This document shows positions 30,301-42,300 of a stretch of DNA of 64,000 bases, in pieces. Positions within the stretch are counted from its first letter, which is position 1, and each line of letters begins with the position of its first letter. The notes under the pieces were generated by a model. It searched no databases and was not told the origin of the DNA. It saw nothing but the letters and a program-made list of their open reading frames with translations. The stretch covers positions 163,764-227,763 of the forward strand of contig NMRB01000361.1 in NCBI GenBank assembly GCA_002633025.1. The letters are read 5' to 3'. This stretch comes from Notospermus geniculatus. Lineage: Eukaryota; Nemertea; Pilidiophora; Heteronemertea; Lineidae. The position numbers were made by a program, and so were the translations under genes.

Positions 30301-33300
30301 CCAGTAGGCTGAACTCATGATCCTGAGCTCATGATCATGCCGCTAAATAAGAGAGGGTCAGATTGATGCACAAAACCATGTGATCATCTCTCTGGCCTAG
30401 CAACATAATAACCCCATTTAGGCCTGTAGATAAGAGTTTCTTTTTTGGAATTTTAGGATGCACACATGATTCTGGATCCCACGTGGATGTTCTTCATTTG
30501 TACTGCTTACTTCATACTTGAGTGCCTTGAGGGTATACTCTCTGATACAGGGCAGCACTCTTGGCATTTTTATCTCAAAATTCAGCAGATTCAAATCAGA
30601 GAACTTTTATCAAATATCAGGTAGGCCAAACTAAAAACCAGGAGCACACCAAGACAATGGCTGATATTCATAAAAGCTGGCAGATGCTTTTCCTTTAAGT
30701 TTTAAGGTTGTAAACCATTTGCTAACTTTTATGAATACCAGCCAAAGGGGCCTTGGCCTAACAGAACAGGCGTATAAAGCTAGTAGGCCTATCCAAGCCT
30801 TGTCATAGAAGTACTGGTGCAGCCTAAAGCATTTTCTCCACTGCAACATGCACCTTGACACCAGCACCTTCGGAGCGGAGTGGCAATGACGGGAACCACT
30901 GAAGTTGCACAAACTAGGCCTACCCATAGACTTAGCATGTAGGCCTACGCTTTTCACTGATTTAGGCTAGGCCTACTCTGATAGCTAACAGAGGAAATTT
31001 GTTGAAATTGCTTATTATGATTTCTAATGGAATACTGTAACCTTGGAGGAATTAGTCAGGGTAGTATGTAAACATTGAAACGTTTCAAAAGAAACGAGCC
31101 AAATGAAACGACCCAAAATGTTTTTTAAAATACGAAAAACCATAACAAAAATACCAAAAACCTATATTATTTTGGCCGGTGATATTTACCCGACGGTCGT
31201 GTACGCAGTGAGGAAAATTGATACTGCGTACACGACGGACGTGTACGCAGCGATGAAACATCGTACTGGGTACACGACCGTCGTGCACGGACTGATGTAT
31301 TGCGAGTTTGGGGGCACGACGGTCGGGTCAGGAACGATCGATTTCTTCACTGTGTACACGACTGGTAGTGGCTGCACTGAAGAACAATGGTTTTAGGGAC
31401 ACGACGGGTTTTCCGCAATGTTTGACCTGGGGGTCCTGGGAGACCTTAAAGCTAATTTTTTCCCTGGGCCATTCGGTGGATTCCGAGTACTTTCAGTAAA
31501 CAAAAATGCCAAAAGAAAAAAGACAGGAAAAGAAAAAAGGAAAAGCGGCGAAAACAAATCGTCCCAGTCGGGAGTCGAACCGGGGACCTGCGGTGTAGAA
31601 GGCGAACGCTCTAGCCGGTAGAGCTACTAGACATCTGGCAGCGACGGCGTTACATCGAGAAATGCTTATCGGTGGGCATGAATATTAATTCGCTGAACGT
31701 GCATGCAAGAAAATATTCGTACTGCGCATAAACTCACGGCAGTTAGCTGTGCAAATAACCATTTCGTTTGAGATATTCCCGTAAAAACCCTTTAAACCAC
31801 TCCCGAGGCGGAAAATCGAACAGCGTCTCGGTCGTGTACCGAAATGTGTTTTTCCTCAGTGCGTACACGACCGTCGGGTAAATAGTCACTTCGTATTATT
31901 TTACATTGTATGAATAGAGGAATGTAGATTACCCGATGCCTTCATGATTTTTATCATCATTTTAGCTTTTTCTGCGATTTCTTAGCCAGATTTAGGCTAC
32001 ACTACGGGGAACGATGTCACATTTTCCTCTCGCCAACCTTGCACCCCTCATAATGGAATGATCGGAGTACGCTAATTGGTTGGAATGCTCATGGCTTATT
32101 ATCTATTCACAACTCGCATGCACATTGTGTTACAAACTTTGCCCAAATATCAAAAACGATATATTTTGAAGACATTTTGAGGCCTCACACAAATTCCTCA
32201 CAGAAAATAACCATGGCGAGTGACATATAAAGAAAGTATATGATAAAAGGTATTAGTAATCGCATAGAGAATTTCTGAAGCGACGACTTCCATATTTGGG
32301 ATCGGACCTTGAACATGAATGAATGGGAAGCATGGTGTCATGTAAACAATAACAACATGTGTGTTTTGAACGGGAGATGTGTGTTTTGAGAGATTTTAAT
32401 GCTATTATGCCATGAAAGTGCCAAAAATGAACTGGAAATAACAAAATTACACCGTTTCTGTCATGCAACTTGAGATTTAGCATGTTTTTTGGGTCGTTTC
32501 ATTTGGCCCGTTTCTTTTGAAACGTTTCAATGTTTACATACTACCATTAGTCAGTATAATTCCTCCAAGCTGTAACCAAACTCTTGCATTAACCCTCCGT
32601 TTTCAACATTGGTCCATTCCAGCCTTCTGGGTACCCCCCTCGTAACACCCCTCCCCAAAGTCTATTTATAGACTCTCAATCTATTTATAGACTGGCAGCT
32701 TGCTAGCACAGTTGCATGACCATTCCAATTTCCATGCATTTCAAGCATATGCACATCTGAATGAACACCTCAGTGATTGATGACTGGCATGACTGGTGGG
32801 TGGATGGTCATTTTTGGCTAAATACAGTCAAATACTTAGTGACTGGTCACTTCAAGTTAACAAACAAGGGGTGGGTGCAAAGCACACCCAAACATTGTTG
32901 GTGAGAAATTATTTGATGGTAGGCCTACCTAGGCAGGCCTGCCTACCTTTTGTGTTGGACATCATTGCAGGATGTCAGTTTCATTTCAAATTTTCTTTTC
33001 AATATGTTTTAACCACGAGTGACACCTATTTGCTATTGACATACTGTACTAAGCATGGGCTGGGGTCCCTCTCCAATGTCAATGACATTGCATTGGCCTA
33101 GGCCTAGCATGCTAGGCCTGATTAGTATTGATCAAGGGCCTAATTAGCTTGGTGTGGTCCTTGGCTGGATGAATATCAAACACATAGAAAGGTTTGAGTA
33201 GCCAAAATTTGTCACTAATTTGAGCAACCTCAAGACCAGGGGTTGTTGGCTTGCCTCCTGTTAGCTACATGTAATTGGGCTTTGGCTTGGTGGTCAAGCA

Positions 33301-36300
33301 AGCCTACCAACCTAGCCTTGTCATTCATATTAATTAGGTGTCAAAAGTCAATTTCTAAATTTGGTTTTTGCTCCAATGTGACATTGCATTGGTCTAGGCC
33401 TAATTAATATTGGTCAATGGCCTAATTACGGTAGCTTGGTGTGGTCCTTGGCTATATGAATTTATCAAACAACCCCGGAATTTAATAGAAATGTTTGAGT
33501 AGCCAATATTTGTCACTAATTTCAGCAACCTCAAGATAATTAGTATTAATTAGGCCTGGTGATAAGCCTAATACTTGATTAATTACGTGTCAATTAATTA
33601 GGTATTTTTTATTAACTAGGTGTCAAAAATCCAATTCTAAATTTGAGTCACCTAGGTGTGACACTGATTTGAGCAACACCAAAGGTGTTTGTATATTGGC
33701 TCATGGCTTGGTGTCCTTGGAACCCTATAAGAGGGTTGATCATGCTGTCCTTGCCATTCCAATATTGTCTCTTGATCTGATTTGCTATCCGTAACCAGTG
33801 TTCGATTTTAGCACTTGTCCTGTTGCCCGGGGCAAGTGATTTTTGATACGGACAAGTAAAAGTCCAGAAGTGGTTGTCCTGCGGACAAGTAAAGAATCAT
33901 CATTTTTCCATTGAAAAACCATTTGCGGGCAACTCAAAAAGCAACACGGGCAACCAATTGCAAAAGAGCACTTGCCCGGTGGACAACTGGACCGAAGAGC
34001 TAAAAATCGATCACTGGTAACCGATATTCATCATGTCACATTTACCCCTGTGTTTTTCTGACATGTCTGAGGGATTTGGCTCTCCATACATGCCAGACTG
34101 CACCATGGAAGGTACAACTTCCTTCAAATTCATCTCATGAATCCGATTGTCCACGGTGGGCAGTTTCTGTGTATTGTTTGTTTTCATATTTAGTTCCTGC
34201 TACAGCTCATATTTTTGTTTTTTGTGTTTTTCAGAATACTTCCCCATCACGATGCCGACAATTAGACTGCTCATCATTGCCAAATCCCACTGGGAGGGGC
34301 GCTACTGCTACCTCGGATACAACCCAGCCACGGACAGAATCGAAAGACCAATTCACATCAAACCAGCAACGGAATCTCGGGAAGAAAAAGTTGGGCCACT
34401 GGATCGGACTTGGAGCTTTGACTTACACGTGGGATACTGGTACTGCTTCACCATCAATGACAATCCGATGTACTGCCGGTACCTTCCTGAATGTGCCACA
34501 ATATTACCCCATTTCAACGACGATCGGTTGGTTGGATCCTTTATTCGCATGGTTTACAATTCAATGATGCCATGGCTGCAGTTGCATTCACACTTATACA
34601 GAGTCCTACGTCCGCTTGCAGAAGATACGATAAATCACATCTTCCACCCGTCCTACGTCTTAGAGAACAAATACGTCATTGAAGGAACAAACTGTCCATC
34701 CGTTGGGGTACTCCACTGCTGGAAATATCAGTTACGATCATACCAAGTCCCAGGCAAACGACCAAGGATCGTCCTAAAAGACTTTTGGTCAAACGAGATT
34801 TACGAGTTCCCTTATACAAGTGAAGAACCAGAAGCAGTCATGGATTTCATCAACGACTTCCACAACTATGACCCAGAGGAACCTGTGCTGCTCCTCTTCA
34901 GTACCAGCAGGCCCTTTATTGGTCACGATCCTGAAAAACCCTTCAATCCCCGCCGATGTTATATTTTGGTTGTTGGCATCGTCAGACAGTGAAAGAACAT
35001 TCCTAGGCCAGTTTATGCACGACTCTCTGAACAATTTGAATGATCATTTCCAGGGGCCTCTTTAGTCGGGACAGTGAACAACTTGAATGGCCATTTCCGG
35101 GCCTCTTTACTCAGGACTGTGAACAAGTTGAATGACCATTTCCGGGCGTCTTTACTCAGGACAGTGAACAACTTGAATGGTTATTTCTGGGCCTCTTTTA
35201 TACTCAGGAGATTGAACAACTTGAATGGTCATTTCCGGGGCTCTTTACTCAGGACAGTGAACAACTTGAATGGTCATTTCTGGGCCCTTTTACTCAGGAC
35301 TGTGCACAAGTTGAATGGTCATTTCCGGGCCTCTTTACTCAGGACAGTGAACAACTTGAATGGTCATTTCTGGGCCTCTTTACTCAGGACAGTGAACAAC
35401 TTGGTCATTTCCGGGCCTCTTTACTCAGGACAGTGAACAACTTGAATGGTTATTTCTGGGCCTCTTACTCAGGACATTGAACAACTTGAATGGACTTCCA
35501 GCTTCTTTACTCAGGACAGTGAACAAAAAGGGCCATTTCCCTGGGTCCTGTTTATTCAGGACAATGAACAACTTGAAAGATTGTTTCCTTGGGCCTCTTT
35601 ATTCAGGACATTTCTTTGGTACTCTTTCAATTCATTATTACTATCCACTTCTTGTACGATACTGCCAACTGGTGACAATATTTTCGGGAAATTGGTTGGA
35701 AAACTTATTTTGCCGTGCCAGTGTGCTTTTATGGACACTTGTTATTTTTTTCACTGCACATATTCACCAAATCCTGTCTATCATTCTCGAATGATGACTT
35801 GCAGCATGGAGGAATTTATAATTCCTCCAAGCTCGCAGCTTGACTTCCCAGTACTGCCTGCATGTGGATTTAAAACAGGAAGTGAAGGGAATGCGAGCAG
35901 GGAAAGAATTTAGTGCTCTTCACGATGTGCTGAGAGGGCTACTCTTGCTGACAGCAGGTTTTCTCCTGCTGCGCATTACATTCACCCAATGTTGTCTAGG
36001 CCTAATTCCTATTTGGTGCTTATTTCCCATGACTCAATGTTCAATACATGTGCCGGGGTATTTCAAATTTGATTGGGTGATTTGACAATGTGTGGCTTCA
36101 CTTACGCTCTTTCAATTTGTGCGATAATGTTCAATTCATGTATTTCAATTTTGATTGGTGATTTGAATGTGTGGCTTCACTTAAGCTCTTTCAATTTGTG
36201 CGATAATGTTCAATACGTGTATTTCAATTTTGATTGGTGATTTGAATGTGTGGCTTCACTTAAGCTCTTCCATTTTGTACGATAAATTCAAAATAAATAA

Positions 36301-39300
36301 TTAACTTTAATCGATTCATTTTATCATCTTCACTTCCCACCTGGTTCAATCACAAATGCCAACGTGTCCTCTGGATAATGTTTTGTTTGTCTAAGGACAC
36401 CCCTTGGGCACATAATGTGTTTTTCTTGCATGAGGCCATCCTTGGTGACATCACATGCCACCTTGCTTAGACTTGATCGCAATACTGAGGTCAGCTTTAT
36501 CCACAAAAGTTGATGGAGATCACCAAAACCTGAGGTACCTGTGCCTGTGTGGTCTTCGCAAGTCAACAAGTGTGAATATCACCAGATATATGTACTATGA
36601 AAAAGACTTAAAAAATCACGATTCATTCACTGGCGTTCATGTTTTTTCAGACATTGGTCAGTGTAGGGTGAGACATAACATGTGCAGAACTGTTTACAAT
36701 TTCATACCAAGAAAATCAGTTGCTTGTGAATAATAAGCTCCTAGAAACTGGGATATGTAGAATCTGAGATGCAAAGAACCCGGGACGCTACACCCTATTC
36801 ACAGCACAGATTCAAGGAATCCTAATCAACAAGGTGGCAATACATTCACTGCACTGATTCAGCGAACCCTGATCAGGCAAAAAACATCTGTCTGCCGCCA
36901 TACGAAGGGGTAGGCAACAAGTCGGAACAGTCAAACATGTTTGATATTCGCCGCCACTTGTCTCGGCGTATTCCACGTTGTGTGGCTGAGACGGTGGTGC
37001 GTTTCTCGATTGACCAATCAGCGTTGGTTGGCACATATGGTATTGTCACTGAAGTGAGCTGGCAAAAAATCTATAGGTTGAGGTTGAGTTCTTACTTCTG
37101 ACAAACTCTAAGGTGTGGAATTTGGGGCAGACTTCTTCAGAGTCTAGAGAAAAATATGGGTGCGGTGACATTCGGAAGGACTTATGCTGCTTGTAATGTA
37201 ACACACGTGTGGTCTTCATGAGTTTCCATTTCCTAACCAGTGTGTTCTATGCACCCAATCTGTCCTCTGAGTATTATCTGTGACATTACAAACTTTCTCC
37301 AGTATTCTGTTGTGTTTAGGCACTGGTTCCAGCACTGAAATGGTGCAAGTCAATGGCAAAATGTATAGCCTGACCTTTCACATTTCGTCACTGGTTTATC
37401 AGGTTTATCAACGCCATCATTTCTTTTGACACTGTTTCAGTTGCATCTCAGGAAATGGCAGCACCATCACTTGCTAAAGCAACTGCAATGGTGGTATCAG
37501 AATTTTGCTTGAATTTCCCTTCAATGACGTTTGTTGGAAAGTTTATCGTATTGGACGTGAGCTATAGGAACATGAATGGTTAAATATACGAGGATTAAAT
37601 ACATGGCAATCAGCAAGAAAGATCTATTATCACCATGTGCATATTCGCATTTCATCACATGGGAAGAATAAGGTACCACATTCTTGTATTTCTGCATTGA
37701 AAGGCTGATTTTTCAGAAGACCGAGAAACTTCAAAGTCATTTTCCCAGAACTTGTGAAATATCACCTTCGCATGTGACGATTTGTGACCCGCTCGTCAAT
37801 CTATAATGTGTGTGGTTGCGACATGAGTGGAATTTTTTTATCGACTTGTCGCAGCATGCGCTGCGGGTATTGGTTCACTGAATGTCTTAGTGCCAGTCAT
37901 TTCAGCCATTCACAGAACAGATTCAAAGAATCACGTGATCAGCAGCACAGTGGAGTTACCAGGAAATCGCCACCCTGCAAAGGTATCAATTTCCACGGAA
38001 TGTTAACGTCAGCGTCATTTGAGAAACGTCAGTCAGAGAGTAAACATCATGGCAGATCAAGGGCCTGTTAGACAAAAATTGGTTGTGATTGCAAAATCAA
38101 GCTGGATAGGAGGATACTGTTACTTGGCTTATGACCGAGATGCTTCTCGTATTGTGAGACCAATCCTATTTACACAAGCGGGAGAAATACCCCACCCATG
38201 GCCGAATAACCAGGACTACGAAGTGAAGCTGCTCCACACATACTCTTTTGAAATTTCTGAAGTACGTGGCGAAAGCACTCTTCCGCATAGACATGATGAA
38301 GTATGGGTAAAAGGCTGGACACTGACAGCTGAGGCATGCACTGAAGAACAGCTGTACGAGATGCTAAGTCCACTGGCAGAACGTGACATACTTGAGGTTT
38401 TTCCCCAGGCATCCACCCAAAAGAACAACAAGATGTATGTCAAAGAAGGGGCTGGTAACAGATCTGTTGGCATCATGCGGTGCAAGAAAAGCCAGCTTGA
38501 GCTCTCCTGGAAACAAGAGGCACCGGTACCCTACTTCGGATATCACGGTAATGTACCTAAACCGTTGATGCGCTATGAAAGTAATGGCCGTAACTACATG
38601 TTCAACTTCACAGCTGCCGATTCTGTAGCCTCCGCTATTGAGACATCCATCAACTCGAACGAAGAACCAGAGCGGGAAGTGTTGGTGATTTTCCTCCTCG
38701 GCTACCCGATCAGCGCATGGTGGGATAACTGGGACACCCGCAGGTGTTATGTTCTGGCTGTTGCTGTCATGAAGCCATAAGAATTCACACAACTGTGGCC
38801 AACACTACTGATGATGACGATGATGAACCAGGTATGGCCACTGTCATGACTGTGAAGAAAGAGAACCAACCGCTCCTGTGATGACCACGAAAAAATCCAA
38901 GGAGTGGTTTAAAAAATTCGAGTCCTTTGGTAGTACCAGAAATGTAGTCTAGCACATTACGCTTTAGCAGCTGTGTACGTAAATGTAGGGAACTTGTGAG
39001 CACAGTGAGTGTGACTGTGATGATATTAGATGTACAATAGATTCCCTTGTGACAGTGGAATCTGAATGATACTGAAATGCTCTTAGAACAAGACAATATA
39101 AGGCAACACAAGATGGATTTCGAGGGCTGTTCCATAAAGATTATGACACTATCAGCCAGGACTTCAAATAGGTAGATAGACAGATAGATATATACCTGAT
39201 TTGTATAGCGCTCCCTTCAGACAGCATCAGTTCAAGAGCGCTCCAACAAAAGTATAATTCCTGGAAAAGGTGGGATTTTACCAGTCTCTTGAAAGTGCTG

Positions 39301-42300
39301 AACAATGGGACACTTCTGATCTCAGCTGGCAGAACATTCCATAACTTGCATAACATTCCATTACAAATTCAGTCTTTGGAGCCTGAACAGACAGTCTACA
39401 TGTATGTGGTTCAAAAGGAGCTAATTCTGGATATGGACGTCAATCATTGAGCTGTTCATTGGTACAAACGCTAAAAGGCAGATAAGGCAAAGAACAATAT
39501 CATACAGTGGTGGCTAAAATTATTCGAATGCTTGGCATGAACAGATATTTCAGTTGTTTGTTTCAAAACATTGGCAATTTTCCTCTTTTTTTCACTTTTA
39601 ATCTTTTCCAATTATTAAAACAAGTGAAAATTAATGGACACCAGAGTTTGTACGGCAATGTAGGCTATCTAGTGTTCGAATAAGCATGGAAGTAAATACT
39701 TCCATGGAATAAGTTAGGCCACCACTGTACCTCAAGGTAGAATCCCAGAATTTGATTGTCTACCAAAATTCGTATGGCAGATTCACATCACGTAGCCAAC
39801 ATTTTCAAAATGTTTTCAAAATGTTCCATGGCAAGCACACCGTTACATGGAATTATCAGGTCAGTGTCACATCTGTTCTATCTGAGTATTACTATATTAC
39901 TGGTATTATTTTCATGCGAAAAGCACAAGCCTATAGAAATGGTTTCTTTTCCTGTCAGGGGATGTACCTTAACGTCACCCTTAGCAAACCAATGTTTATT
40001 GCAGCCCAACGTAGCCAGCCTATTCCTTGTGTAATATGTAATTATGCGATCCCCTTCTGCCAGTGAGCACCATTTTCTTAACCATCTCTTTGATCACCAA
40101 AGATGGAAGTTTCCGTCTTTTGGTGTTTTCCGCATTGAAGTATAGATAGGCTATATTGATACCATAAACAACTTGAGAAAAACCCCTGAGGATTGCTCAA
40201 ATGGTTTTGGAGTACTAGTAACATTGCTTTGAAATGACCGTTTTACTGGAGAATACATTGTACAAAATGGCGACTAGTGCATTTGTCTGGTACTACTTTT
40301 TTCTGATATTCATGGACAAGCGAGAAAAACGGTTTTATTTACACAAATTTTTGCACATTGTTTCACACCCTCATCTGCATTGAATTTCCCAAAGCAAACT
40401 CATGATCGTGTCCGAATTAAAACGGTATCTTTGCTTCTCTGTGAGGGAGACATTAGGCCATCTTTATCTGTCGACTTTACAACAGTATATCAAATATAAG
40501 CCTACTTTTGTTTCTTATCATTGGTGGTTGGAAGTGTAGCTTTTTGCCAATTAAATGCTTGCTTATAGGATACAATTTTTTGAGTCATTTATAATATGAG
40601 AGGAAAACAAGATTTGCATGAATGTCATACAACCAAAGCCTCTGTCATGTCCATCACACATGATCCAATATGTGACTCACTCCTGCAAAATAGGTGCTTA
40701 GTGCAACCGAAGAAAGGGTTAACGGTCCAACAAAAGTAAAAGCTGTCTGCAAGTTGACAAAAGTAACCACAGTGATAACAGTTGAGTTACTGATGACCAA
40801 TGATTATGATCACTTGCAACAAGTGCCTGCATCGATCTGGGTTCTATTTTACCCTTTCATTAACGTAGATGACGATCATCGCTCGCACTGGAGACTGCCG
40901 TAGGCGACTATTGCCGCCCTATGCATAAGGCAAGTTCAGTTCGTTTCACTATTCACAGATGGCAGCCGCACCCCATCGAAATTGATTGAAATTCCCTGAG
41001 ACTGCCATAGGCGACTATCGACGAATTAATCTAACAAAGAATCTGCTCTACCCCATTCACTGCAAAGATTCAAAGAATCCTGATCAACATGGCAGCAAGT
41101 ATCCAATTTGGAAAATGGCCAAAACAAAACTAACAATTGCGTAATATCTCATTGGGGAATTCCCAAAAGGAAACTACAATTACAAAAACAAACTACCAAT
41201 AGGAGCTGTCAGTCAGTTGTCCAATAGGTGTCACTACCGCCTAACTCAATGCCTCGCGGACCAATTTATGGCTAATTGAGCACCAATCGGGAGAATTTTA
41301 TTTTGTATTGGACCGCTAAAACTTTGCTGCCATCTTTTGGCAAAAAGTGGAGCTCACTACTCCTATTCCAACTGGAAATCAATTGCACAATATCTTATCA
41401 TTAGGGTATTCCCAACTGGAAACCACCACTTGCGCAATATCTTACCATTAGGGAATTCCCAACTGGATACCACCACTTGCACAAGACCTTACCATTAGGG
41501 TAGTTATTAAGTACGGAACGGAACGGAACGGAATCGTGGTTGCAAACGGAATGTAAAATACGGACTGACCCTGAAACTGGAACGGAACAAAGTTAACTTT
41601 CATTTCATTTGAAATAGACAGTGCCGTGCTGTTATGATGGTTCGTTCTATCACGTTTGTGGTGAACTCAACTCTATATTCTTGCCAATGTCTTTGTTGGT
41701 GTAGTGCTTTTGTGGTGGGTTCGATTCTATTTGGAGGTTGGGGTAGGCCTAGTACTGTCGGAGGTTGTTTCAGTTTTGGGGAAGCCCCACCTTAGTGTTA
41801 TTGGGATAAGGCAATTTTTTAGTTGTGTGGGTTCGATTCTTTTACCGGTCACTCTGGTGGGGTAGTGCTTTTAGTGGTTGGTTCGATTCTATACTTGTCG
41901 TGATGTTTATTGGGATGGGGTAGGCCTTCCCTACCAGAGTGACCGCCAAAACTCTAGAATTAAATCAACCACTGAAGCAATACACCATCCCAATGGCAAA
42001 AAGGAACTCCATATTAACCCCAATGTAGAATCGAACCCACCACAAAAGCACTGCCCCAACAAAGTAAACGGCACAACCCAAGAATCCATATATGGCATCT
42101 ACAAGAATCGATCTTTTAATACCAACATGACAGAACGAACCCAACATCACAGCACATCGCCATCCATATGATTAGCTCTGTTCCGTTCCATTTACAGGGT
42201 CGGTCCGTCTTTTACATTCCGTTTGCAACCACGATTCCGTTCCGTTCCGTTCCGTACTTAATAACTACCCTTACCATTAGGCTTCCTTTACATAGAACTA

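Larger units (their letters stand above)
31060..32545. mobile_element. Nonautonomous Mutator-like element with 9-base target duplication
   Basis: Terminal inverted repeats of about 60 bases start ggtagtatgtaaacattgaa and end with the complement. They are flanked on both sides by the nine bases attagtcag (31051-31059 and 32546-32554). Nine-base duplications are characteristic of the Mutator superfamily. No transposase is visible; inside is a second inverted-repeat element (31183-31883) holding a tRNA-like segment. Confidence 0.8.

Noticed and set aside
31103-31396. 97-codon frame with periodic YTTVVYA-like words
   Set aside because: Arises from gtgtacgcag/cacgacggtcg repeats inside the nested inverted-repeat element.
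31561-31630. Functional tRNA-Arg gene
   Set aside because: Anticodon arm and T stem do not pair; kept only as a degenerate tRNA-like segment.
35074-35436. 120-codon frame rich in NNLNGHFRASLLRTV
   Set aside because: It is the translation of the 48-base minisatellite, not a repeat protein.
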